A stretch of DNA of 64,000 nucleotides from Ryuthela nishihirai. Its lineage: Eukaryota; Arthropoda; Arachnida; Araneae; Heptathelidae. Within the stretch, counting starts at the first letter, position 1. The number at the start of each line of letters is the position of its first letter. The position numbers were made by a program, and so were the translations under genes. Under the pieces are notes generated by a model. It worked only from the letters and a program-made list of their open reading frames with translations. It was not told the DNA's origin and did no database searches. Shown here one piece after another: positions 1 to 10,542 of this stretch. The stretch lies in NCBI GenBank assembly GCA_038380435.1, contig JAWZYU010000013.1, positions 11,359,901 to 11,423,900 of the forward strand, given 5' to 3'.

Positions 1-323
1 TTGAGAAATGTTTAAGAGTTTCAGAAACCTTTGGTTGCTAACTTTGTTGATTTCAAAAAGGCTTTCGACTCTGTTGATCATCATAATTTGTGGTTGATTG
101 TGAGATCATATGGCACACCAGACAAGTTAGTTAACATAATGAAAGCCCTTTATAGTAACACTGAGTCATGTGTGAGCATTGGTAAAGCTTGTAGCAATTG
201 ATTTAGCATTGCTTCTGGTGTTTGATAAGGGTGCTTTTGTCTCCTTTCCTCTTTAGTTTTGTTACTGATTATGCATAATTTTCTGCAAGGTGAAGATTTT
301 GGCCATGAATAGTCAGTCTAGAG

Positions 324-524
324 CAGTGGTTCTCAACCTTTTATGCTTCATGTACCCCCTGAAAATGTGTATGTAACTGGTGTACCCCTTACATAGATAG
401 ATTAAATTATAGTTTTAGTATAATAATGCCAACTTAGTGACTTTGTTACTACATCTAGCGATCTTTGAGCTCTCATGGCGTACTACAAAAAATTTTACTG
501 TGTACCCCACATTGAGAACCCCTG
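324..524. mobile_element. hAT-like MITE, 201 bp
   Basis: The ends are inverted repeats: CAGTGGTTCTCAA on the left and the complement of CAGGGGTTCTCAA on the right. The element is flanked by an 8-bp direct repeat, gtctagag at 316-323 and gtctaaag at 525-532, with one mismatch. Eight-bp target duplications and a CAGNGGTTCTCAA terminus are typical of hAT transposons. It has no coding capacity. It sits inside the older RTE copy. Confidence 0.82.
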
Positions 525-1280
525 GTCTAAAGATTTGTTGGAGCTGTTGGTGAGACTGGTAGCAGAATAAGCTTGGTGATTAATCGAGAGAAAACTAAAG
601 TGATAAAAATTGGTCGGGCAGGTTGTGGTTCAGTTAATCTGAATGATTGAACCCTTGATCAATGTCTCAGTTCAATTATTTTCGGAGCTATATAACAGAT
701 ATTGGCAATGTGCGGCATGAGAAAAACAGAAGAATAGAGATTGCTTCTGGGACTTTTAAGAATCTATAGAGTGTATGGAGTAATAGGCATATATACCTAA
801 AGACTAAAATTAAGCTTTACAATAGTTTGGCCTTTGCTATGGTAGTGAAGATGGACCCTTTGTAAATACATCTAAAGGCTAAAATTAGCCTGTATAATAG
901 TTTTGTTCTTTCTAGGTTAGCTATGGTAGTGAAACTTGGACCCTTTGTAAATAAGATAACAGGAAACTTGATGCCTTTGATCCTAGATGCTAATGCAGCA
1001 TCTTGGGCATTAGGTGGTTCATATTTGTTAGTAATGATGAGGTTAGGAAAAGGAGTCAGCAACTTCCTTTGAGCAATATATTGTGCAGTGAGATTGCATT
1101 GGTTTGGCCATGTTGCCTGTATGTAAAATTATAGATTAGCAAATAGGGTTATGAACAGTGCCAAAAGGCCTCAGAAAGACGAAAAGACCTAGGATGTGGG
1201 CAGACAATGACAAACAGGATATCGTTAGAATTAGTCTGCAGTGATCAGATGCAGCAGTAGCTGTAATTCAGGATAGACAT

Positions 1281-1557
1281 TCATTAATGTATCACAAGAA
1301 AATGTCCTGTACACAAGAACACTTGAAGTTAGTTGCAAAAAAAAAAAAAAAAATTTTTTGTCAGGAGAGGTCTGAATTTTTTTGCATTGTCATGAGAGGT
1401 TTGAATCCCCTCATGACAATATTCATGAGGGGATTCAAACCCATGCCTCCCAGAAGCATGCTGGGCATCAAAACTGCTAGATCACCAGAAGCTAACATTT
1501 TTTTTTCAATAATATGACATATAAGCATTCCTGCAATTCAATTTTCAACTAATTATA
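1281..1557. mobile_element. SINE-C-like insert with 13-bp target duplication
   Basis: The 13-mer tcaggatagacat occurs at 1268-1280 and again at 1558-1570, on both sides of a 277-bp insert that splits the last codons of the RTE copy. The insert holds an A-run near 1338-1353 and, on the minus strand, a tRNA-like stretch with a CCCAG...CTGGG anticodon-type stem and a GGGTTTGAATCCC B-box. This fits a LINE-mobilised SINE related to the copies at 2.2-2.7 kb, possibly with more than one insertion. Confidence 0.6.
1399..1440. repeat. Perfect 16-bp inverted repeat, 10-bp spacer
   Basis: Arms 1399-1414 and 1425-1440 are exact reverse complements around a 10-bp spacer. The right arm is the B-box region of the tRNA-like head, so the left arm is a small inverted duplication of it. 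Confidence 0.85.
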
Positions 1558-1664
1558 TCAGGATAGACATGCGTAGAGAACTAAATTACACAGTTTTGTT
1601 TAGATCTCCTTAGCCCATGGTTGCATCAGGTGTATGTGTGTGACACTCAAGTTCTTCAGAAGGA

Positions 1665-2056
1665 AATGTTGGGTTGGGTTGTTTTACCTCTGAGCGGCAC
1701 TTTTTTGCACACCATGGGCTAAATGGCCAGGTCACATGGACCCCGAAGGCTCAGAGAAGTTTGGGGGAGGGGACCCACTGGAACAGCTGTTGGGAGACAG
1801 ATGGTAGTCTCCCGTCAAGGCCATCCAGCGTGTTCTTTAACGTGCACAGGATATGGCTCTCCCGCACACGGGGCCACGGCTTAACGTCCCATTCGACGGA
1901 CGGCAGCCTTTCCAAGCCCATCAGTGTCCCTTACTGACCGTGGGCAGGGCAGGGAATTTTGCGGAGATAAATCTCAATGCTGACCCAGCTGGGACTCGAC
2001 CTTGGAAACTACAGATTACGAGCCTGGCGCACTACTGACTGAACCACCCCCGCCCC
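1665..2056 (-). mobile_element. SINE-A, full-length copy 1
   Basis: This is a tRNA-derived SINE of about 390 bp. In its own orientation (minus strand) it starts with a tRNA-like head with A-box TGGTTCAGTCAGTAG and B-box GGTCGAGTCCC. A long unique body follows, with a segment near GTGCACGTTAAAGAACAC, and it ends in an AACCC-type tail. The 12-mer tcttcagaagga flanks it exactly (1653-1664 and 2057-2068). The head of the family most resembles a tRNA-Thr with anticodon CGT. It has no ORF of its own. Confidence 0.88.
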
Positions 2057-2171
2057 TCTTCAGAAGGATACGTGTTTGTTTCTAATCCTAGAATACAAAA
2101 AGTCATAAAGTCAATATCACTGGAGGTGATATCTTGGGAGTATAAATAAAACAAACACTGCAACATGACAT

Positions 2172-2437
2172 AATCACTATAAAACTAGCTGTTGACATAG
2201 AATTCAAGAAATAATTGTGCTAAACAAATGAGTTTCACCATGATTAGGACTCGAACCAATGTCTCCCATTCCTCAGTAAAGAATTGAATGCAACTGTTGA
2301 GAAATGAACTAGCTGTTGATAGTTTAGGGGTCAGAATACCCAGCATGTAACTGGGAGATGTGGATTTGAGTCCCACTCATGGCAAAACTGCTTTTTTCAG
2401 TAAAATTATTTCTTGAATTGTATGTCAATAGGTAGTT
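2172..2437. repeat. Head-to-head pair of SINE-C copies
   Basis: About 2172-2288 reads on the minus strand and 2298-2437 on the plus strand as the same sequence: a tRNA-like head with a B-box (GGTTCGAGTCC or GGATTTGAGTCCC), then CTCATGG(T/C)(G/A)AAACT, then a tail with ATTATTTCTTGAATT. The two copies face each other head to head and form an imperfect inverted repeat. The plus copy has a tRNA-style anticodon stem-loop (CCCAG, CATGTAA, CTGGG). Confidence 0.65.
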
Positions 2438-2599
2438 TGTGTATCTACTATTGATTGATGCTTTCATTAATAATGCTTTAGCATGAGTAATTATCAAATT
2501 TACACCATTTCTGAGAACCTATTTCTGAGAAACATTAAAAGGTTGGTGTTCTTGGTCATAGATGGCACCACAAGCAACAAAGTTCAGAAAATTTATTAT

Positions 2600-2740
2600 C
2601 ACATTGACTGAGGAATGAATTGGCCATTGATAGTTTATGGTCAGAATACCTGGCACATAACTAGGAGACTTAATTTGAGTCCCACTCATAGTGAAACTCA
2701 TTTTTTCGAGCAAAATTATTTGTTATTATGATAGTTTATG
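2600..2740 (+). mobile_element. SINE-C copy, diverged
   Basis: This aligns with the plus-strand copy just upstream: GGTCAGAATACC, a weakened anticodon stem, the TTTGAGTCCCACTCAT block, then GTGAAACTCATTTTTT and AGCAAAATTATT. It is more decayed than the neighbour. The left limit is uncertain. Confidence 0.55.
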
Positions 2741-3065
2741 TTATAAAAAGTTAAATTTTTATACACTAATGTTGTTTAGAAATTAAAATAAGGAGTGGAT
2801 AAACAGATAAGAAGTAATATTAATGTATGAAAGAACATGGGATCATGGAAAACTGGTGTCAGTAGAGTGCAATGCAGTGAAAAACAGGGATGAAAGGCAA
2901 GTAGGAAGGGCATTGGATTTACTTGGCACTAATATGGGAACATATGGGTGTACTGTGTGTAGCAAGTAGTAGTATGATGAACAAAATTACTCTCAATATA
3001 TTGCATTTTGAGAAAAAATACAACTGATATATTAAGGTCAAATTATTAAAAATAAAATATACTAC
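2741..3065. other. Intron sequence, nothing recognised
   Basis: AT-rich unique sequence just downstream (in gene sense) of the dynein exon. I see no ORF, repeat family or RNA gene in it. Confidence 0.5.
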
Positions 3066-3204
3066 CTGGCCTGTAATGCTCTCGAGCTTGATTTATCATT
3101 ATTTCGGTATCTTTTGCCTCTTTTAACTGTTTTGCAACATCAGCAGCTGTTTGCTTTGTAATACTCAGAACATTTATAAGTGACTCATCTTCTACCAAAG
3201 AACC
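3066..3204 (-). CDS. Axonemal dynein heavy chain, internal exon (third of three)
   Basis: A 139-bp exon on the minus strand, bounded by an acceptor (TTTTAG at 3205-3210) and a donor (GTAGTA just below 3066). It is open throughout and encodes 46 residues plus one base, from [13 protein letters not shown] through TKQTAADV to [10 protein letters not shown]. This is the dynein heavy chain segment at the end of the stalk/AAA5 region. The match is closest to the outer-arm DNAH5/DNAH8 type, where the next residues are V-A. The one leftover base (G) agrees with a following Val codon. It enters in phase 0, directly continuing the exon at 32267-32371. Dynein heavy chains are microtubule motors of cilia and flagella. 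The next downstream exon lies outside the window. Confidence 0.93.
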
Positions 3205-3559
3205 CTAAAATCAAAATTTTTAATATATTTATGCGATATATATTCTTTACTATTAGAAAAATATGTGCAAACAAATAACAGGGAATTGAAATTAAAAGAC
3301 ATCTAGACTAATAAAACAGAACTAAACAACAAAATTTTGAAAAACAGCCAAAATCACATTTATGACACACAAAATATAGATACTGAACAAAAGATGAAAA
3401 CAGTTCCATGTTATTGCAATAGAAAATCGCATTCAGAGCTCAATAAAATATGATTTTTAAATAAAGATATATCTCACGATATATTAAAGATTTCAATCAC
3501 ATCTAAATCTCAATTTTAAGCAATATATGTTCAATTTAATGAATAATATGCACAGCTAG

Positions 3560-4614
3560 ATATAATTATTTAATTACTCACAAATTAATATTGTACATTA
3601 AAGTAATCTACATTAATGTGCCTCATTAACTAGGAGGAGTGCAATGGGTATAACAATTCATAGTACCCTATCACCAATTGGTTACTAATACTTGCTATCA
3701 TGTGCACCGAGATAACACACTTATGAGTATAACTTTTGCAATCAGCTAGTATTTACCCACTTCTAGATATTATTTAAATATTCCTACTTACTAAGATATA
3801 ACCTTTGCTCTCAAACTCAAAGGACCTAGATGGGAAAAATAAATAAAGTCTTAATTACCAGAAATATGTTGAGGCTGGTACAGCTGCACAGGTTATTAGA
3901 TGTGATGTTATTTGCATCTTCGTGGTGACCTTGCGCCAGATGTAGTAGCACCAAGAAAGTACATGCAACCAGTCCTTATACATATAATGATGTTATAATT
4001 TTAATGCACAAAGTTCGTTTTAATTTAGTTTGTTTTAACAAAGTTAGTTTAATTTTTTAATGCACAAAGTTGGATCTTCTTTGGTAAAGTATATTGAAGA
4101 ACAACCACCGATACTTTACCAAAGAAGATCCTTGGAGTAAAGGCTAAAACCAATGGAGTGACGTCAAAAGAACTTTGTGCAATAAAATTATGTATAAGGA
4201 TTGGTGGCATGGACTTACTTGGTGCTACTACATCTGGTGCAAGGTCACCACTAAGATACAAATAACATCGCATCTAATAACCGATGCAGCTGCACCAGCC
4301 TACAACATATTTCTGGTAAATAGACTTTATTTATTTTTCCCATCTAGGTTCCTTTGATTTGATAGCAAAAGTTATATCTTAGAGTAAGTAGGAATATTTA
4401 AATAATATCTAGAAGTGGGTAAATACTAGCTGATTGGCAAAAGTATACTCATAAGTGTGTATCCCGGTGCACAGGGTAGCGAGTATTAGTAACCAATTAG
4501 TGAGAGTGTACTATGAATTGTTATATCCATTGCACTCCTCCTGGTTAATGAGGCACATTAATGTAGATTACTTTAATGTACATTATTAAATCATGAGTAA
4601 TTAAATAATTATAT
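3560..4614. mobile_element. Fold-back element with about 450-bp inverted arms
   Basis: The left arm (about 3560-4016) and right arm (about 4169-4614) are reverse complements of each other with scattered mismatches and small indels. Matching blocks include the outer TATAATTATTTAATTACTCA, a middle block around GGAGGAGTGCAATGG, and the inner CCAGATGTAGTAGCACCAAG. The centre carries its own hairpin (4072-4131). No ORF is credible. This is the architecture of fold-back or long-TIR DNA transposons. I could not settle a target duplication. Confidence 0.8.
4072..4131. repeat. Central perfect hairpin, 21-bp arms
   Basis: 4072-4092 and 4111-4131 are exact reverse complements around an 18-bp spacer. 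The hairpin sits in the middle of the larger fold-back element. Confidence 0.88.
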
Positions 4615-4719
4615 GTCCAATAATCAAGAATTATGAATGACAAAATATTTAACAGGATACAAAAAATTGTCCCAAAAATTTAATTAAAACATCAATTTTA
4701 TCGCAACTATTGCATTTTG

Positions 4720-5510
4720 CCATTTTGACTTACAATTCTGTAGCAAGTCAGTGTTAATTTTCCCTTTATTTGGCCAACTGTCCTTAATTTCACAAAACCA
4801 ATCACAATCTTTACATCTCTCCTAAATTTTGCTAGCTCCCCCAAGATTTGCCAACTCTCCTAATATTGCAAAGTTGCCTCGATTTTGCTTAACATGCCAT
4901 AATTTTACAGAAAAAAGATTACAATTTTTACATCTCACCTGAATTTTGTCAACGCTCCACGATTTTGCCAAGTCACTCCGAATTTTACCAACTTCCTCTA
5001 GATTTTGCCAGCTCGCCACAATTTTACAGAAAAAATCCTAATTTTTACATCTCACCTGAATTTTGCCAACTCCCCACGATTTTGCCAATTCACTCCGAAT
5101 TTTGCCAACTGCCTCTAGATTTTGCCAACTCGCCATAATTTTGCAGAAAAAAATACCAATTTTTACATCTCATCTGAATTTTGCCAACTCCCTAAGTTTT
5201 GTCAATTTGCCATAATTTTTCAGGAAAAAAATCCCAATTTTTACATCTCACCTGAATTTTGCCAACTGCTTCTAGATTTTGCCAACTTGACATAATTTTA
5301 CAGAAAAAAAATCCAAATTTTTACATCTCACCTGAATTTTGTCAACTGCTCTAAATTTTGCCGTCTCTCCATTTTCCAAACTGCCCTAGATTTGCCAAGT
5401 TGCCTCGATTTTGGCAATTCCCCTTAATTTTGCAAAACAAAGATTACAAATTTTCACAACTCATTTAGATTTTATGAAGTCACTTCGAATTTTGCCAACT
5501 CCGAGTTACT
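4720..5510. repeat. Hierarchical minisatellite
   Basis: A short motif, GAATTTTGCCAACT and variants, recurs about every 20-25 bp. It is organised into longer units that restart at AATTTTACAG or AATTTTGCAG followed by an A-run. Those unit starts lie at 4901, 5020, 5137, 5214 and 5294, giving periods of 119, 117, 77 and 80 bp. The array drifts at both ends. Confidence 0.8.
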
Positions 5511-5548
5511 TTTGGGGGGGAGCCTTCCCCATCCCCCCATGGTTACAC

Positions 5549-5668
5549 TCCTGCTTACCCTGTTCTGGACATATGAGAGAACTCAAAGCTCTGAACCGGG
5601 TCCAATCCCAATATTTCTGGCCTGGAATGTTTGCTGACATCTGAAATTACGTTCACACTTGTTTCTCA
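5549..5668 (+). pseudogene. Integrase zinc-finger fragment of an LTR retrotransposon
   Basis: A short stretch on the plus strand reads like the HHCC region at the start of a Ty3/gypsy-type integrase: a His, then KALNRVQSQYFWPGM, then NYVHTC. The YFWPGM block followed by a spaced Cys is characteristic of that region. One in-frame stop interrupts it. The DDE core is not recognisable after it. It is probably a relic that may belong with the repeat-rich ORF just downstream. Confidence 0.6.
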
Positions 5669-6108
5669 TGATTAGAGGGGAGAGGATTCACAGCCAGAGA
5701 AAAAGCAGGACACTGAAATTTTGGCGCATAACCCATGAGCAAGTTTTGGATATCACACTAAGGCAGGTCAGCAGGAAGCACCCCTTGTCGACCCCATTAG
5801 GCACACCCCTTTGTATTGTGCCTTAGAAGCTGAACTGGGTCTCCCTCCCATGTGTTGGAAGAACATGAAGAAGATCGATGTCATGAAAATGGTAGCTAAT
5901 GTTTTTACCCCATTGGGTTTCAAAGATGATGAGGAAGTCATTAAATAGGTAGAAACCCTATTCGACATTGATGGGCTTCGGGAGAAAATTTTTGAAACAT
6001 TAAAAGAGGAGAACAAAAAATCTAAGGAAAACAAAGTAGTGTACACGAGAGGGACTCAAAAAAGACCATGGGAATCGAACCCCCATTCAGCACCAGCCAC
6101 AGGGTGAA

Positions 6109-7782
6109 GTGTATTTCCCAGAGCTTAGCATATCTAGCGAGGAGGTTGACTCTCATAAAGATAGAGAAGTTTTAGACCCACCTATTCGAAGCACAGCTAC
6201 ACATAGCAGTCAACCTTTAGATCCACACAGCCAGAATTTAGAAACAACTGAGCAGAGCTTAGAGGCACACGGTGAGAAACTAGAAATGCATATAGAGAGC
6301 CACAGTCTGGAAATACATACGGAGGATCCCAATTTAGTTATACATGAGCAGTGCCATGACTTAAGTACCCCTAGTCAAAGTCTGGGAGAACACATAGGCA
6401 ATGAGAGTGAAGGTACAGGAAGTTAGTGAAGCCTGGATACTCACAAGATTAAAGAAAGTGTTAAGACACACTGGAGCACGAAAAATTTCAATGCACATAG
6501 TGTTATTCAGAATGCAAGCTCCCACACGTGAAATTTAGAGATGTATAATCAAAAGGAGACCCAGAGATTAGAGCCCTTTGAGGACAACCGCCACTTGGGG
6601 GAACACAAAGTTGAGGAGATTTTGGAGACAAGTGAGGTATTGAAGAGTTAGACACAGATGAAGCTATCGATAGTTTAGAGACACTTAAGACTAAAAAAAA
6701 AAAAAAAAAATACCCCCTCAAGCAGCTGCTTGCCACAGAGGTCTGACAGGAGCCTGTCAGTTTATATGCCACAGTAGAAGGTCTGAGAGGATGGCAGGCC
6801 CTCAGCAGAAAAACGACACAAACAGCCATGCCTTACCCGGGGCTCGAACCCAGGTCCCTCAGATCAGTAGCCAAGCGCGCTAACCATTCGGCCATGGGAC
6901 GGGCACCCTTAGTTAAACCCAGTCTAGATATATCTCAAGAGCAGGAGGATAAGGTTATCAAAGATTTAAGCACAAGGGAAGTTATTGAGAGCTTAAAGCC
7001 ATGCAAGATTAGCGAGGATTTAAATGCACACCTAGCCGACTCCTGTTTGGATACATCTCAAGAGCAGGAGAATTTTGACTTGATCAGAGCAAGTGAGAGT
7101 TTGGAGATTGGACAGGAGATGCAGAGATTAAAAACTTAAGCAAACGTCAGAAGAGCAAGAGTTTTTGCACACAGAGCAGTAATGGGAGTATTTCACAGAG
7201 AGAAAGCTAGATGATTCTAATACACGGGAAAACAACGAGTCTCCACACACAGGATAGCATCGAGAGGTTGCAGATAGATAGCCACACTATGAGTTTTCAC
7301 CTCCTTAGAGATTGGAAGAGTTCTTACACAGAGAGAAAAATAGGAAGTTTTAACACCCTAAGGGATAGAGAAAGTTTTTGCTCAGAGAGGAGCACTGTGA
7401 GTTTTCACCAAACAAGAGATATGAAAAGTTTGTATGTAAAAGCCTTGGGAATTTTTTCATTGAGAAAAACAATGAGAGTCTTCACCCAGAGAAAAACTTT
7501 GAGAGTTTTTACACAGAGAGGAAGATAGAGAGTTTTAACCCCCTAAGAGATAGAGCCATTGAGAATTACTACAGACACAGAAGGAGGAACTTGTTCACAT
7601 ATAGGGACGATGAGAGAATTGGCCTATCTGAAGAATCCACTGACGAGAACTGGGATTTTTACCCACTAGTCACCCAGAAAAGCGTCGTAGAGCACCCCAC
7701 ACAACCCGACACATCAAGGTCATCCACTCCTCCAGCAGCTCCAGATCAGCCAGCGATGTACTCATACTCTCCACGCCAGTGA
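6109..7782 (+). pseudogene. Broken ORF with short tandem peptide repeats, unidentified
   Basis: I do not recognise this protein. Open segments on the plus strand (6109-6426, part of 6828-7139, 7211-7528, 7378-7782) share a repetitive character. The first part repeats SLE-H-E type blocks (for example QSLEAHGEKLEMH and HSLEIHTEDPNL). The later part repeats RD-ESF and TERKIESF blocks. Frameshifts and stops separate the pieces, and a SINE-B copy lies inside (6692-6908). The last segment ends in a Pro/Ser-rich tail. It lies downstream of an integrase fragment, so it may be the 3' ORF of a degraded LTR element, but that is inference. The base composition is richer in GC than the surrounding intron. 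Confidence 0.45.
6692..6908 (-). mobile_element. SINE-B, full-length copy 1
   Basis: On the minus strand this reads as a tRNA-derived SINE. The head has A-box TGGCCGAATGGTTAGCGCG and B-box GGGTTCGAGCCCC, followed by a body of about 120 bp and the end GCTGCTTGAGGGGGTA plus a T-run (A-run on the plus strand, about 6693-6710). The 3' 30 bases resemble the 3' end of the RTE LINE in this window, which suggests that RTE mobilises it. Confidence 0.85.
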
Positions 7783-8280
7783 GATATCTTCAGGTGGGCC
7801 AGAGTGCCTGCGCAGGCGTCATCAGCAGCCTTGAATCGCTGCATCGCAATCCGATAGTTCCCGCCAAAACCTGTCCCCTCTTCTGCAGCGCACTCCTCGA
7901 GTAAACAACTTTCCATCCCACGTGTTGCCACAGCAAGCAACAAGGATGTACACCGAGGTGATGAAACAATCAGCATGGCATGAAGTTCTGGACAGTGCAG
8001 CGCTTGCCCTCATATTCGTGACATCATCTGTGCATTCTCTGAGCCAATGAGGAGATGTGCGAGTGGGCCACAGAATGCCAGTTGGATTGGCGCTCATTAG
8101 ATCGGGTGGATCCTCCACTCAGCCCCCTTCCTTTACCAGGCATCACCTAGAAACATGATAGAATACCGCACAACACTTAGGGAGAGTTTAAAGTACGGAA
8201 GTAAGGAGTAGATGTTAGATCTTGTAAAAGTGAATCACTCAAGAATCACCACGAAATGATTATAATACGAGATGAGTTAT
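7783..8280. other. GC-richer unique stretch, no gene recognised
   Basis: This follows the repeat-rich broken ORF. Short open frames exist on both strands but none has a recognisable domain. It could be the continuation of the same degraded element. Confidence 0.35.
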
Positions 8281-8310
8281 ACACGTCAGATTGTACGAAC
8301 TGGATGTAAC

Positions 8311-8403
8311 TATATAAAGTTATGAGACATTGTGAGGAGATAAGTATGTAAGTTGGTGGAAAAATTGTAAAATTACAGTAGGAAGGATTATGTAAACAAT
8401 AAA
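8311..8403 (+). promoter_or_regulatory. TATA box to AATAAA module, LTR-like
   Basis: TATATAAAG at 8311-8319 is followed 79 bp after its end by AATAAA at 8398-8403. That TATA-to-polyadenylation-signal spacing is what an LTR R region often shows. Together with the integrase fragment upstream it hints at an old LTR in 8.1-8.9 kb. I could not find a second copy or clear TG...CA ends. Confidence 0.3.
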
Positions 8404-9545
8404 TCTTGTTGGCGTGCATTATGCAGGTCTTAGAGAGCCGAAGGAAATAATTATAGCATGGAAGAGATTATGTAATTGCCAGATTGTAAGGACCTTAATA
8501 AGATTATGTGGAGTAGGGAGCCTTGTGAGACTGTAGATACCCAAAGCTTTTGTGGAGAATTTTAGTAAATCAACCTGTGTTTGTAGTGTAGTATGATGAC
8601 CTTGTAGGGTCAGCTGAGGCACTCACAAGATGAAATAAATCATGTAAAACATAGAGTATGAGGACATCGATGTAATCACGAAGACTGTTGATGAACTGTT
8701 GTCCAGGTTTTCTTTTATATATATCAAAGATGCTTGTACAAAAATGTGATAAGTTAGTCCTGAAGCCTTGGTTATCGAATCAAACTGTTACGTTATGTAG
8801 AACTAAATGAGCTAAGTGCAAAAGACAGAACAGATAGAGGCTAAAGAGGGACATAAGTCTCCCAGGACATGACGGCTAATAGGACATTGAACTATTATCT
8901 TGTAAGCAGTAAACATAAAGGAAAACCAGAATTGACCCTCGTTTCTCTTTTATTTCATGTGCTGCTGAGAGAACTCACTGAACTGGAGACAGTGGATGAC
9001 TGAAAGACCAGATGGCCACCAGACTTTGGAGGACACAGCAAACTGCGATGTCCCACCACAAGAGCCGCCGTTACCTGGACCAGTGTGAAGTGTGTGTTTG
9101 TGACTCCCGCCCCAAAGGGCTGACCCAGAACCCTGCTTCTCCAAGAACTCTCATCTCTAACCAGATGCAAGGATCACGGTGACTGATTTTGCACATGAAA
9201 CAAACCAGACAGTGAGAATACTTCACCCACCTCTCGCCAGGCCGAGGACTTTTCTGCGCCATTGCCTAACCTTTTCCCCAAGGAGGACAGGTACGTTGTG
9301 CCCACGTGTCTTAAAATGTGGACACGACTGTTGGCACGGAGGGTCTTGGACACCATATATTTTTGACCAATAGTGCTGTTCTACTTTGCCTCCATTTTTG
9401 GAGTCCAATTCGACCAGGGAAGAACACTGCCGGCAGCAAGGACTCGTACTATGTGGTCCGGTGCTCACCAGATGGCAGGAGGTATACGTGACCTGCCAAA
9501 GTAAATAACCCATGCCAGATGGGTTGAAGATTTGCACCTCGGCCC
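8404..9545. other. Unique sequence, no feature recognised
   Basis: The first half is AT-rich and the second half (about 8940-9545) is distinctly GC-richer. Open frames on both strands of the GC-rich part overlap each other and show no family motifs, so I do not call a gene. Confidence 0.4.
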
Positions 9546-9850
9546 AATTCAATGGTAGAATACAAAATTGGTGTACTAACAACTCCTTCTATCTAAAGTA
9601 ACATCATCTCATCTTCCACTAACAGCACTCTCCACGGCCCAAAGCCACCACTCTACTCACAACACACTCTTTCTACTCTTCAAACTTTGTGACCTAACGT
9701 CACTTAGTTATAACATGCGTACAAGTCCAACACATGTCTATTGCATGCTGGGAAAGACATTTGCATAATATGACGATCGCGCTAGCTATGACGTAAGAAG
9801 GGTTATGTCCTACATGCGCTTTAGAGGGTTTTTTTTATGCTCCTCCCCTA
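9546..9850 (-). mobile_element. Partial LTR
   Basis: The minus strand matches the middle of the LTRs at 22034-22756 and 46361-47105. Shared blocks include the stretch around GCGCGATCGTCA, ATGCAAATGTCTTTCCC, GTGACGTTAGGTCACA and GAGATGATGTTACTTTAGATAG. The match stops near 9546 and near 9850, so both LTR ends are missing here. Confidence 0.7.
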
Positions 9851-9899
9851 AGTATTTGGCACAGCCAAGATACTCAGGGAAGGTGGGGTAAATGTTTTT

Positions 9900-10528
9900 C
9901 AAATCATTCACTATAAACATAAAAGCTAGTAATTAAAAAAAAATGAAATTTTCCCGAAATTGCCCTCCCACACGAGGTCTGATTTTCGTACCAAGGAAGT
10001 TCTCTTTGCCTTTGTATCCAAGACCTCATTCATTATCAGAAAATGATACAATATCAGTTTGCTTACTAGAAAAGAAGGAACAATAAAATAAAAAATAACA
10101 TATAATCTAATATCCACAGCAACAATAAAGACTCATCAATAAACACATTGCACCAAAAAGCAAAAACTGTGATGACAAGTCACTGCCTCCTCCTCCTACA
10201 CAACTTCACTCTAACATTTTCTCAACTGATTTTCATGACCTATCATCACTTAGCCATACTCTGGCTTGCTAACATGGCATATGACATCACAATGGAAGCC
10301 ACATTTGTATATGATGATCGGATGCTGAAGATGATGTAAGTGGGCATGTTTTTGCTTGTGCATTTAGCAGACATCAATTAAAAGACAGAGTTGCACAATC
10401 AGCAACTCTCCTAACAGATGGGTGGGGGGAATGATGATTCAAAGTAAAGAAAACCCCAAAATAATAATTATAACATAAATAAAGCAAAACTGGTTAAGGA
10501 AATGTAAAAGTGAATGGATGAATCATCA
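9900..10528 (-). mobile_element. LTR (3' LTR of minus-strand element)
   Basis: The LTR begins with TGATGATTCATCCATTCAC read on the minus strand from 10528, matching the starts of the LTRs at 14833, 22034 and 46361. A polypurine tract sits immediately upstream of it (10529-10542). That combination marks a 3' LTR on the minus strand. Its second half differs from the other LTRs and carries a block also seen at 14870-15095, so the right LTR and this one are not a simple identical pair. Confidence 0.65.
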
Positions 10529-10542
10529 CTATTCCCCCTCTC
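10529..10542 (-). promoter_or_regulatory. Polypurine tract next to LTR
   Basis: Read on the minus strand, GAGAGGGGGAATAG directly precedes the LTR start TGATGATTC. This is the expected plus-strand primer site of an LTR retrotransposon and fixes the element's orientation. Confidence 0.7.

Larger units (their letters stand above)
1..1630 (+). mobile_element. RTE-type LINE, degraded 3' half
   Basis: This is the 3' half of the same RTE element that is intact at 39502-43098. It is recognisable from the reverse-transcriptase segment around FVDFKKAFDSVD at the left edge through the C-terminal tail to the element's 3' end near 1605-1630. Many stops and frameshifts make it non-functional. A stretch near 790-960 is partly duplicated in tandem: the segment from CTAAAGACTAAAATTA to ATGGTAGTGAA appears twice. 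The copy is interrupted twice, by a hAT-like MITE (324-524) and by a 277-bp insert (1281-1557). It runs off the left end of the window. Confidence 0.85.

Noticed and set aside
4720..5510. CRISPR-like regular repeats
   Set aside because: Repeats are degenerate, adjacent and without unique spacers; this is a minisatellite in a eukaryotic genome.
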